Positions 31,040 through 43,660 of a stretch of DNA of 64,000 nt are shown piece by piece; the stretch's first letter is position 1, and each line of letters begins with the position of its first letter. Position numbers and translations under genes: made by a program. The stretch is from the NCBI GenBank assembly GCA_034509495.1, contig CM067503.1, positions 6,777,615 through 6,841,614 on the forward strand, given 5' to 3'. The stretch comes from Acestrorhynchus altus (Eukaryota > Chordata > Actinopteri > Characiformes > Acestrorhynchidae). The notes under the pieces are model-generated. The model searched no databases, was not told the DNA's origin, and saw only the letters and a program-made list of their open reading frames with translations.

Positions 31040-33240
31040 TTGAGGAAGCTGAACCTTGTCTAGTGCAGCTGAAACACTGGGCTGTTTTTAGACATGAGCA
31101 CGTAACCTATAGTGTCCTCCACATAGCTGTCTTCAGGAGACAGAGTTTATTATTCAAGAGAAACAAAGGTGATTATTTGCTGTCTGAAACCAGGCAGATT
31201 TCTTATGGTCATGTGCTTCTATATATAGTGTGGCCAACCAGATATAAGGGTCTGTATAGATCTGAAAATAATTAAAATAACAATAACAGCAATGACAAAA
31301 TAACAGTGAAAACCCTTTTTTGGTGCTAAATCAAACTAATTTTGACTTCTATATTCAAAATATATACACCAGTTTTTCCTTTTATTTAAATCTCATCCTT
31401 ATGGAATTATAAGTCTATCTGATATTTTTATCATAATTGAACATGTATATATTCTTAATCTGTGACTTCATAACATTATGATGTGAGGTGTTTTTCTTTA
31501 AGTTGTCTGCATTTTACACACTTTATCTACTCATATGTCATTGTAAAGATTTTAAGGTACAGTATCTCAAACCTGCTTAGAACCTACCTATCGGGATGAT
31601 TTTTTGTCTTTTTTGGCTTCAGACCATAGTCTAGTCAGCAGTACTTCCTAACAGGGACTAGATAGTTACACATTTGCACATCTGTGTCAACAATGGGTGC
31701 AGCCTAAAGTAATTGAATGCACTCATTGGAAGGTGAACACAAACATTTGGACATAGTGTAGCATTTGCAGTTATTTATTGACTGGAGTCTCTAGAGGGGG
31801 CATGGGTTAAAATGAAACAAAATGGCATATCAAGCTTAGTACTAGGGCCAATTCTTGTCATCTAATTTATTTATAGTGAAACGTCTTTGCTAGTAACATG
31901 GATACTGGGCACCAACCTTCCTGCAGGTTTCAACTTACCCAAATCTAACATGCCTCATTCAGTCAATCAGAGACTTCTGAAGGCTCTTCATGAGCAATTA
32001 AGAGACTTCATAATTGCTCATAAGAGTAATTATTTATTCCAGTGGGGGGAAAAAATGTGATTTTGAATGATGACACGATAAGCGTACATTTGCAGGCACA
32101 AAATGTATGAAAACAAGAAGTAAAAGAAAATTAAAAAACATCAGATGAAAATAGTTTTATACAATATTTTGCTCACTATTTAATCACATATTTGAAATAT
32201 GTACCATAATCATATATTCAAGATTACAAACCAAAACCACTGCTACTGTTAAATACTCATTTGTGGTCAATCATCCTGCAGTGCTCAATTTCCAAAGCAC
32301 AGTTATAGTATGTCATGGTTGTCTGAATAACCTTGCCAAAATATTCCATCATGGTCGTGATGAACTACAGCATGAAGACAATATCAGATCATGCCCAAGG
32401 TTGTACTTGGTTCCGATGACATCAATTGCCTCTTATAAAATTGCTGATGCTCTGATGGAAATTCCGCAGTGCATTCTAGCACAAGATACAGCATCAGACA
32501 CTGCGCTGAGTCCAGCAACCTGCATGAATCTGCGCTGCCAACCACTTTCCCTTGTAATCAGACCCCATGGATGGGCCAGCTGACAACCACAGCTGCAATA
32601 CACGCCCGCAGTGATGGATGGCGCCATTGAAAACAGTCCAGCACAAAATGACTCTATTTAAAAGATTAGGTTTTCTCAGCCCAGGAGGTGAAGAAATGTT
32701 TTATGCCAAATATTAAAAGCCTTGTCAAGAATTAGAGATTTTGGTAAAAATATGAATAATTTCTGCTGAAAAAAAAACCAGCCTTGACAGCTCAAGGTGG
32801 CCGATGTGCTTGACCAGCTTAGCTATTGACCAGTGTAGAGTATGTGTTTGATGGTTTAGTTGGTCTGCTGCATGATCAGCCTGACCGACCTAAACAACCA
32901 GTATGACTAAGTTTGGTCATGCTGCACATTAAAAGCTAAAACCCTGTGCAATAATCAAATGGTTAGCTTCACATCATAAGTAATAAAAATCTGCCCCGAA
33001 AACCAGCGCATTGGAAATATGTTCTGTCATCAACTCATGTCATTAGTAAACATGTGCTGCTGCTGTAACTTCATCTCTAGGCCATCAAAATGATCCTGTA
33101 CTGACATCAGTGTTCAAAGAATTCAAATTCAAGAACAGTCTGTACCAGCATTTCATTCACCTTATGTTGACGGTGGAAAGTCCTGCTCCTTCACTCAGTA
33201 CATCTGTCATCTTATATTTCAAATAATATTACACCTACAA
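31040..33240. other. intergenic, decayed repeats
   Basis: AT-rich. A 'cacatttgcacatctgtgtcaa' repeat fragment lies at 31660-31760. The region 32220-32630 has an open plus-strand frame of 106 codons without recognisable similarity. No splice-supported exon seen. Confidence 0.45.
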
Positions 33241-36200
33241 TAACATAACATCTACTAATCCACTAATCACACAGTGCTGTAGAACATCTACAATCCATCA
33301 ATCACACAGTGCCAGAACATCTACTAATCCACTAATCACACAGTACTGCAGAACACCTACTAATCAACTAATCACACAGTGCTGTACAACATCTACTAAT
33401 CCACTAATCACACTGTACTGCAGAACACCCATTAATCCACTAATCACACAGTACAGTACTGTAGAACACCTACTAATCCAGTAATCACACAGTGCTGTAC
33501 AACATCTACTAATCCACTAATCACACAGTGCTGTAGAACATCTACTAATCCTCTAATCACACAGTGCTGTAGAACACCTACCAATCCACTAATCACACAG
33601 TGCCGTAGAACACCCACTAATCCACTCAATCACACCGTACTGCAGAACACCTACTAATCACAATCACACATACTGCAGAACACCTACTAATCCACTAATC
33701 ACGCAGTACTGTAGAACACCTACTAATCCACTAATCACACAGTGCTGTAGAACATCTACTAATCCACAAATCACGCAGTACTGCAGAACACCTACTAATC
33801 CACTAATCACACAGTACTGTAGAACACCTACTAATCCACTAATCACGCAGTACTGTAGAACAACTACTAATCCACTAATCACACAGTGCTGTACAACATC
33901 TACTAATCCACTAATCACACAGTGCTGTAGAACACCTACTAATCCACTAATCACACTGTACTGTAGAACACCTACTAATCCTCTAATCACACAGTGCTGT
34001 AGAACACCTACTAATCCACTAATCACACAGTGCTGTACAACATCTACTAATCCACTAATCACACAGTGCTGTAGAACACCTACTAATCCACTAATCACAC
34101 AGTGCTGTAGAACACCTACTAATCCACTAATCACACAGTGCTGCAGAACACCTATCACTAATCCTAATCACACAGTACTGTAGAACACCTACTAATCCAT
34201 TAATCACACAGTACTGTAGAACATCTACTAATCCACTAATCACACAGTACTGTAGAACACCTACTAAACACCTACTAATCCACTAATCACACAGTGCTGT
34301 AGAACACCTACTAATCCACTCAATCACACAGCACTAGAACACCTACTAATCCACTAATCACACAGTACTGTAGAACACCTACTAACTAATTAATCACACA
34401 GTGCTGTAGAACACCCAATAATCCTCTAATCACACAGTACTGTAGAACACCTACTAATCCATTAATCACACAGTACTGTAGAAACATCTATTAACTATTT
34501 CAATCACACAGCATGCAGAACACCTACTAATCCACTAATCACACAGTACTGTAGAACACCTACTAATCCACTAATCACACAGTGCTGTAGAACACCTACT
34601 AATCCACTAATCACACAGTGCTGTAGAACATCTACTAATCCACTAATCACACAGTACTGTAGAACACCTACTAATCCAGTAATCACACAGTGCTGTAGAA
34701 CACCTACTAATCCACTAATCACACAGTACTGTAGAACACCTACTAATCCACTAATCACACAGTGCTGTAGAACACCTACTAATCCACTAATCACACAGTA
34801 CTGTAGAACACCTACTAATCCACTAATCACACAGTACTGTAGAACACCTACTAATCCACTCAATCACACAGTACCGTAGAACACCTTACTAATCCACTAA
34901 TCACACAGTACTGCAGGTTATCACTAATCCACTAATCACACAGTGCCAGAACACCTACTAACTACTAATCACACAAAGTGCCAGAACATCTACCAATCCA
35001 CTAATCACACAGTACTGTAGAACATCTACTAATCCACTAATCACACAGTGCCAGAACACCCACAATCCACTAATCAAGCCACAGTGCCTGTAGAACACCT
35101 ACTAATCCACTAATCACACAGTGCTGTAGAACATCTACTAATCCACTAATCACACAGTACTGTAGAACACCTACTAATCCACTAATCACACAGTACTGTA
35201 GAACACCTACTAACTACTCCACCTCACAGTACTGTAGAACACCCACTAATCCACTAATCACAGTACTGTAGAACATCTACTAATCCACTAATCACACAGT
35301 GCTGTAGAACATCTACTAATCCACTAATCACACAGTGCTGTAGAACACCTACTAATCCACTAATCACACAAAGTGCTGCAGAACACCTACTAATCCACTA
35401 ATCACACAGCACTGCAGAACACCTACTGATCCACTAATCACACAGTACTGCAGAACACCCATTAATCCACTAATCACACACAAAGTGCTGTAGAACACCT
35501 ACTAATCCACTAATCACACTGTACTGCAGAACACCCACTAATCCACTAATCACACAGTGTCAGAGAACACCTACTAATCCACCAATCACACTGTACTGCA
35601 GAACACCTACTAATCCACTAATCACACACAGTACTGCATATAACACCCACTAATCCACTAATCACACAGTACTGCAGAACACCTACTAATCCACTAATCA
35701 CACAGTGCTGTAGAACACCTACTAATCCACTAATCACACTGTACTGCAGAACACCTACTAATCCACTAATCACACAGTACTGTATAACACCTACTAATCC
35801 ACTAATCACACAGTACTGCAGAACACTCACTAATCCACTAATCACACACAGTGCTAGAACACCTACCAATCCACTCAATCACACTGTACTGCAGAACACC
35901 TACTAATCCACTAATCACACAGTACTGTAGAACACCTACTAATCCACTAATCACACAGTACTGCAGAACACCTACTAATCCACTAATCACACAGTACTGC
36001 AGAACATCTACTAATCCACTAATCACACAGTGCTGCAGAACACTCCACTAATCCACTAATCACACAGTGCTGTAGAACATCTACTAATCCACTAATCACA
36101 CAGTGCTGTAGAACATCTACTAATCCACTAATCACACAGTACTGTACAACATCTACTAACTTAATCACACAGTGCCAGAACACCTACTAATCCACTCAAT

Positions 36201-39200
36201 CACAATTCGTACTGTAGAACACCTACTAATCCACTAATCACACAGTACTGCAGAACACCTACTAATCCACTAATCACACAGTACTGTAGAACATCTACTA
36301 ATCCACAAATCACACAGTGCTGTAGAACATCTACTAATCCACAAATCACGCAGTACTGCAGAACACCTACTAATCCACTAATCACACAGTACTGTAGAAC
36401 ACCTACTAATCCACTAATCACACAGTACTGTAGAACACCTACTAATCCACTAATCACGCAGTACTGTAGAACAACTACTAATCCACTAATCAACACACAG
36501 TGCTGTACAACATCTACAATCCACTAATCACACAGCACAGAGAACACCTTTTCACTAATCCACTTCAACTACACTGTACTGTAGAACACCTACCAATCTC
36601 TCTAATCACAGTGCTGTAGAACACCTACTAATCCACTCAATCACACAGTGCTGTACAACATCTACTAATCCACTAATCACACAGTACTGTAGAACACCTA
36701 CTAATCCATTAATCACACAGTACTGTAGAACATCCCACAATCCACTTCAATCACACAGTGCTGTAGAGAACACCTACTAATCTACCTAATCACACAGTGC
36801 TGTAGAACACCTACTAATCCTCTAATCACAGTACTGTAGAACACCTACTAATCCAATAATCACACAGTACTCAGAACATCTACTAATCCACTAATCACAC
36901 AAATGTGAACACCTACTAAACACCTACTAATCCACTAATCACACAGTGCTGTAGAACACCTACTAATCCTACTACAATCATACAGTACTCATAGAACACC
37001 CAATAATCCACTAATCACACAGCACTGTAGAACACCTACTAATCCACTAATCACACAGTGCTGTAGAACACCTACTAATCCTCTAATCACACAGTACTGT
37101 AGAACACCTACTAATCCATTAATCACACAGTACTGTAGAACATCTACTAATCCACTAATCACACAGTACTGCAGAACACCTACTAATCCACTAATCACAC
37201 AGTACTGTAGAACACCTACTAATCCACTAATCACACAGTGCTGTAGAACACCTACTAATCCACTAATCACACAAAAAGGCAGCAGAACATCTGTCAATCC
37301 ACTAATCACAACAGTACTGTAGAACACCTACTAATCCACTAATCACACAGTGCTGTAGAACACCTACTAATCCACTAATCACACTGTACTGTATAACACC
37401 TACTAATCCACTAATCACACAGTACTGCAGAACACCTACTAATCCACTAATCAAATACAGTGCTGTAGAACACCTACTAATCCACTAATCACACTGTACT
37501 GCAGAACACTCCACTAATCCACTCAATCACACAGTACTGTAGAACATCTACTACCTACTAATCACACAGTGCTGCAGAACACCTACTAATCCACTAATCA
37601 CACAGTGCTGTAGAACATCTACTAATCCACTAATCACACAGTGCTGTAGAACATCTACTAACTTACTAATCACAGTACTGTACAACATCTACTAATCCTT
37701 CTAATCACACAGTGCCAGAACACCTACTAATCCACTAATCACACTGGTACTGTAGAACACCTACTAATCCACTAATCACACAGTACTGCAGAACACCTAC
37801 TAATCCACTAATCACACAGTACTGTAGAACATCTACTAATCCACAAATCACACAGTGCTGTAGAACATCTACTAATCCACAAATCACGCAGTACTGCAGA
37901 ACACCTACTAACTACTCAATCACACAGTACTGCAGAACACCTACTAATCCACTACAATCACACAGCACTGTAGAACACCTACTAATCCACTAATCACGCA
38001 GCACTGCAGAACAACCACTAATCCACTCAATCACACAGTGCTGTACAACATCTACTAATCCACTAATTCTCACAGTGCTGCAGAACACCTACTAATCCAC
38101 TAATCACACTGTGTACTGTAGAACACCTAAGTACTAATCCTCTAATCACACAGTGCCAGAACACTCACTAATCCACTAATCACACAGTGCTGTGCCAACA
38201 TCTACTAATCCACTAATCACACAGCACTGTAGAACACCTACTAATCCATTAATCACACAGTAGTCAGAACATCTACTAATCCACTAATCACACAGTGCTG
38301 TAGAACACCTACTAACTAAGCCTAATCACACAGTGCTGTAGAACAATCTACTAACTCTCTAATCACACAGTACTGTAGAACACCTACTAATCCATTAATC
38401 ACACAGTACTGCAGAACATCTTACTAATCCACTAATCAATAAAAGTACTGCAGGAACACCTACTAAACACCTACTAATCCACTAATCACACAGTGCTGTA
38501 GAACACCTACTAATCCACTAATCACACAGTACTATAGAACACCTACTAATCCACTCAATCACACAGTACTGCAGAACACCTACTAATCCACTAATCACAC
38601 AAAGTGCTGTAGAACACCTACTAACTTTCCAATCACACAGTACTGTAGAACACCCACAATCCATTAATCACACAGTACTGTGAACATCTACTAATCCACT
38701 AATCACACAGTACTGTAGAACACCTACTAATCCACTAATCACACAGTACTGCAGAACACCTACTAATCCACTAATCACACAGTGCTGTAGAACACCTACT
38801 AATCCATTAATCACACAGTGCTGTAGAAAACATCTACTAATCCACTAATCACACAGTACTGTAGAACACCTACTAATCCACTAATCACACAGTGCTGTAG
38901 AACACCTACTAATCCACTAATCACACTGTACTGTATAACACCTACTAATCCACTAATCACACAGTACTGCAGAACACCTACTAATCCACTAATCACACAG
39001 TGCTGTAGAACACCTACTAATCCACTAATCACACTGTACTGCAGAACACCTACTAATCCTCTAATCACACAGTACTGTAGAACATCTACTAATTCACTAA
39101 TCACACAGTGCTGCAGAACACCTACTAATCCACTAATCACACAGTGCTGTAGAACATCTACTAATCCACTAATCACACAGTGCTGTAGAACATCTACTAA

Positions 39201-39663
39201 TCCACTAATCACACAGTACTGTACAACATCTACTAATCCTCTAATCACACAGTGCTGTAGAACACCTACTAATCCACTAATCACACTGTACTGCAGAATA
39301 CCTACTAATCCACTAATCACACAGTACTGTAGAACATCTACTAATCCACTAATCACACAGTACTGTAGAACATCTACTAATCCACAAATCACACAGTGCT
39401 GTAGAACATCTACTAATCCACTAATCACACAGTACTGTAGAACACCTACTAATCCACTAATCACACTGTACTGTAGAACACCTACTAATCCACTAATCAC
39501 ACAGTACTGTAGAACATCTACTAATCCACTAATCACACAGTACTGTAGAACATCTACTAATCCACAAATCACACAGTGCTGTAGAACATCTACTAATCCA
39601 CTAATCACACAGTGCTGTAGAACATCTACTAATCCACTAATCACACAGTACTGTAGAACACCA
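33240..39663 (+). repeat. 36-bp minisatellite, ~6.4 kb, about 175 copies
   Basis: The unit is 'ctaatccactaatcacacag' + 'tactgtagaacaccta' with a few alternating variants (tgctg/tactg, acacc/acatc, ccacaaatc, cctctaatc, cacgcag, cactgtac). 36 is divisible by 3 and one minus-strand frame lacks stops, so it appears as long frames of a repeated VISGLVGVLQYC dodecapeptide. There is no start context, promoter or flanking exon, so it is non-coding satellite DNA. Blocks with the same variant order recur inside the array. Confidence 0.95.
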
Positions 39664-39664
39664 A

Positions 39665-41380
39665 ACAATTATGGTAAAGGGCCCCAACTAAACAGTTAGG
39701 GTTAGCAATACAGACAGTACACTAAGCACTAATGTGCCACAGCAGATCAAACCATTGTTACAGGGCCTGACAAAGTATTTAAGAAGTAAGTCCTGGGGGG
39801 CTTGTGTAATTTCCGTCTCCTCACATGGTGTTATTAATAGCTCTCTAGATTGAAACGGAGGGGCTGCTATCCAACCTGGAATTATATCTGAGCAGCAAAA
39901 TGGATATCAGCTGTAATCCTTCAAGGCCAACTATACTCTGGGGGAGTTCTCTCTTCATTTGGTCTGTCACTGTTGGTCACAATCCACAGTATTGTGGAAG
40001 TTTACTCTGCCATTGTGGGAATAGCAGGTTTTACTGTTCAGGGAAGACTTTCTACTAGATTGTGGAGCATTGCTGTGAGAATTTGACTGCATTCGGTGAC
40101 AAGCGTTAGTGCGATCAGGATGATCACCACCACACCCTACTCCCAACTCATTCCAAAAATACTATATAGAGTCCTGCATCATTGGCAGTACAGCTCTACT
40201 GGAACTAGACAACCTGTGTGTGCGTTTGCAAATCTATGTCAGCAATAGATGCAATTTTGCAATCAAAAGATCCCAGCTAACATACTCTTGTGGGGCTCAC
40301 ATGGTTGGAACATGGACTAGGTGCATTCCATGTGGGCATGGGCTCTGAGTGGGTTTGTATGAATTGTTAATGGGATCAAGTTGGGCTTCCCAAATGGGAC
40401 TCATCATCACAGTCCACCTTAATCTCACATGGGTCCCGTATAGGCCCTGTCCCACATTAACCCCTTCTGGCACCATCACTGGCCCTGATGGGAATCCATA
40501 TGTGGGGCCAACATTGAACCTGTGCACCTCGAAACAAAAACAAATGTTTCCTAATTAGGCCACCCATGCAGACCCCATATTTGCATGTTATTTTGGATCT
40601 TACCTCTGAAGGTATGCTGATCCAGGACTGGAATTGTTTACTGTAATAAACAACATTAATAGCTGACCACTAGCCTGCTTTTCTATTTCTCATTTCCCCA
40701 AACCTGGTCCTGGTGCCCCACTACTTCCCCTGCTTTGACACAAGGAGTTAGCATTTCATTGGTTGAAGTGTCTTGATCAGGGTCAGTTTCCTCTAGACCA
40801 GAGGTGGGCAACAGACTTTGCTGATTTCCCAGCTCTAACATGATGACTGAACGCGATAATTCACAAAATAGCTGAATTGAATCAAGTATACATGAGCAGA
40901 AAAAGCACAAAACTGTACAGAAATCTGGCCCTCCATGATCAGAAGCTGTAGGGTGTGTAAAAGGTGTGTAAAAGCAGGAAGAATTTACTAAAATATGCTG
41001 GGTTGGCCAGATTTAGGAAATGCTGTACTAGATTATGAAACAAATCCATCTTGAGGCTGATGACTCATCGGATGGTTTAACATTACTTTGACGTAGAGGA
41101 AACATTACAAGATGTTCTGAAACCACTTAGAACTGAAATAAAGCTGATTGCTGGTGTTAGATATGAAGAACACTTGATAGACAGTGGCAGGCCACATTCC
41201 ACATTGTCATGCCTCTGTGGACACTTGATTCACCAGAAAAAGTTGGCTTGCATCTGAATCTTTCCCAAGGGGAAAGCCTGAGTCCCGCTTGAGGTGACCA
41301 AGGTCTGACACTGGGGTCCTAACTGCAGTTTGATCATTAACGCCATCTATTGGACATATGAGAGATTATAAAATAGATTA
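39665..41380. other. intergenic, interspersed repeats
   Basis: A copy of the 'tggagcattgctgtgag' repeat lies at about 40025-40275. A region of repeated 'catgtggg/cccatgtggg'-like words spans 40290-40560, and a repeat remnant (gaggtgggcaacagactttg) about 40795-40930. No exon seen. Confidence 0.45.
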
Positions 41381-41387
41381 AAAAGAG

Positions 41388-41845
41388 AAGTAGGTTGGTA
41401 GGTCGGTAAGCAGATAGATTGGTAGGTAGGTTGGTAGGTAGTAGACAGGCAGGTGTGTAGGCAGGTAGGTAGATAGGTAGGTAGGTAGGTAAGTAAGTAG
41501 GTAGGCAGGTAGGAAGGTTGCTACAGTAGGCAGGCAGGTGGGTAGGTAGGTAAATAAGTAGGTAGGCAGGTAGGTTGGCTGGTAGGTAAGTAAGTAGGTA
41601 GATGGGTGGGTAGGCAAGTAGGTAGGCAGGCAGGTGAATAGGTAGGCTGGTAGGTTGGTAGGTAACCTGGTAGGTAGGCAGATAGGTAGGCAGGCAGGTG
41701 GATAGGTAAGTAGGTAGGTAGATAGGTAGGCAGGTAGGTTGGTAGGTAGGCTGGTAGGTAGATATACAGACAGGTTGGTAGGTAGGCAGGTAGACAGGCA
41801 GGTGGGTAGACAGGCAGGTGGGTAGGCAGGTAGGTAGGTAGGTAG
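41388..41845 (+). repeat. degenerate (GGTA)n tetranucleotide array
   Basis: About 115 imperfect GGTA/GGCA/GATA units. The minus-strand PTYLPTYLP frames are translations of it. Confidence 0.95.
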
Positions 41846-41944
41846 TGCATCAGAGCAAAGGAGCACAGTAACCAACCACCAGGTGAAGCTTACAGTGATA
41901 TTTACACCACTAGATTCTGATCCCCCATGACTTTACATCACCCT

Positions 41945-42065
41945 CCTTGCACACAGAGTTTTCACTCCCCTTGCCTCTGCGCTGCATCCAGTCAAAAACA
42001 TCTCGACTGAAAAATAGTTTATACCCACATGTTGTCAGACTGCTGAAAAGCTCTACACCCCGTGT
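41945..42065 (+). mobile_element. LINE reverse-transcriptase 3' end fragment
   Basis: The translated piece RCIQSKTSRLKNSLYPHVVR resembles the C-terminal segment of fish LINE ORF2 (R.SRL.NSFFP.AVRLLN). It is short and 5'-truncated. Confidence 0.5.
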
Positions 42066-42905
42066 ACTGACCATGCACTAGGGGGCAGTCCTGCCTGTCC
42101 TGCCACATCTGTACCCCTGTCTTATATTCAGATTAGATCCAGACTGAAGCCGTACGGCTCTGGCCTGGATCTGCATCTCTTCCAGTATGGATGTTCATCT
42201 CCTCCAACTTGGATCTGGATCTACTCTGGTAGCAAATTACATCCAGACAACAGTATTGCCTTTAAGTACAAACTAAACAAAACTCTCTTGTATTAGAATA
42301 ACTAGATTGTTAGCTGTTTGTAACTTTTTTTCTATGTGTAAGAAACACAGATTAGCAACTCCAATTCCAGAAAACCTCTGTTCTGCATATTGTTTCCATG
42401 TACACACACTTTAATTTAGGGCTTGCTAATGATCAGTTGCACAAATAATCCAGTATATCAAGGACAAGAATACAACATGCAAGAGTTGTCAGCCATGAAA
42501 ATTTCAAAATGACTTAAACTGCCTATAATAATAAATGTAGTAGTAAATGTTTTTTAAATTTATCAGGTAAAATCATGATTTATCCAATTTACAACCATGT
42601 GCAACACAGTATAAAGAATTAAGTTAATGTGTACTTTAATATATTATTATAGACAGATGAATTAAAACACCTAGAAAAAAAACATTCTGTATGTTCAAAA
42701 AGCATAATGCCGTATAAGGTACAGTCATCCATCTGAAAGCCAAATCATTGTGCTGTCAATACACTGTTATGCTGTTTGCATTGACCATCATGTGTACTGA
42801 CAGATAAAATAAAAACATGCTTCCATTCTTTTAGAATTAGAACTGAGGAACTTTAATCCTTTAAAACAGGTCTAACGGCATACATGGTGAAGTTATTAAA
42901 ACATT

Positions 42906-42950
42906 GTGTGTGTGTGTGTGTGTGTGTGTGAGTGTATATATATATATATC
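42906..42950 (+). repeat. (GT)n(TA)n microsatellite
   Basis: GT run followed by a TA run. Confidence 0.92.
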
Positions 42951-43064
42951 ACAAAGTCTACGCCTACAAATGTACAGATGTAATATGACATCTTTTTTGT
43001 ACATATACTACAATGTACATATACTACATTTTTTTGCACACGTATGCAAAAAAAATGCAAAAAA

Positions 43065-43101
43065 TGACGTCACAGTGTATGTTTTGGAGACAATGACGTC
43101 A
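43065..43101 (+). promoter_or_regulatory. pair of CRE palindromes (TGACGTCA)
   Basis: Two perfect 8-bp cAMP-response elements at 43065-43072 and 43094-43101, 29 bp apart start to start, immediately upstream of the CpG island. CREB/ATF factors bind this motif. Confidence 0.6.
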
Positions 43102-43119
43102 TTATTATTAACACGTAGG

Positions 43120-43660
43120 AGTATGGGCGGAGAATTCCAGGCGCTTTGGCCCCACAGCGTCCCATATGTCTGTCCTCAAGGCTTAGGTGAGTCGGGCGGA
43201 GCTCCGCTCGGTGTGTCCGCCGAGGGGACAGGGGGTCTCCACGCACTCTTCTCATGTCTGTGCTCGAGGGGAAATCACCGCGGGTCTTCCAGCAGCAGCC
43301 GTCCAGCGGTAAACGCTCCTCTCTCTGATGTTCAGTCATGATCAGAACGTAAAGAGCCAGGAGCTGCGGGTCCGACCCTGTTTAACAGGCTCGCGTGACA
43401 GCAGATGGGTGAAGATGCAGTTCGTACATTAATACTCTTTAAACCAAGACGTCGTGTTTGAGTGAAGCTTCATTGAGGTGTCGTTCATTCTCTACAGCGC
43501 AGAAATAAACTGCAAAACAGGATGATCCGGATCCAGAAAACACATAATCCATCCCAGGATTGTGTTCCGACCGCCTGAGCGGCTCCGCTGCGGCGCAGCT
43601 GTCTTTCACTCGCTCAGCCAGTCACAACAAAATCCCGGAGCGGATTATTTTACTGTCCGG
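43120..43660 (+). promoter_or_regulatory. CpG island, probable rnf144b promoter and leader exon
   Basis: GC- and CpG-rich block in AT-rich surroundings with no open coding frame that continues. A possible leader-exon donor is CAGCG|GTAAAC at 43309. The next plus-strand gene is rnf144b, whose coding exon has its own acceptor at 49480, so a non-coding first exon is expected upstream. Confidence 0.55.

Noticed and set aside
30829..31275. Frames of repeated HT or VC up to 136 codons
   Set aside because: Translation of the (CA)n run; the tail past the repeat shows no similarity.
33444..39668. A repetitive membrane-like or leucine-repeat protein gene, or a CRISPR-like array
   Set aside because: Units abut with no unique spacers, so it is not CRISPR. 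The stop-free frame follows from a 36-bp period, and frame breaks in the interior are not selected against.
41378..41875. 165-codon PTYLPTYLP frame
   Set aside because: Degenerate GGTA tetranucleotide array; a period of 4 makes a 12-bp repeat open in several frames.
42904..43341. 145-codon plus-strand frame across the CpG island
   Set aside because: Starts in a GT repeat and runs through promoter-like DNA; no similarity, most likely non-coding leader and promoter.
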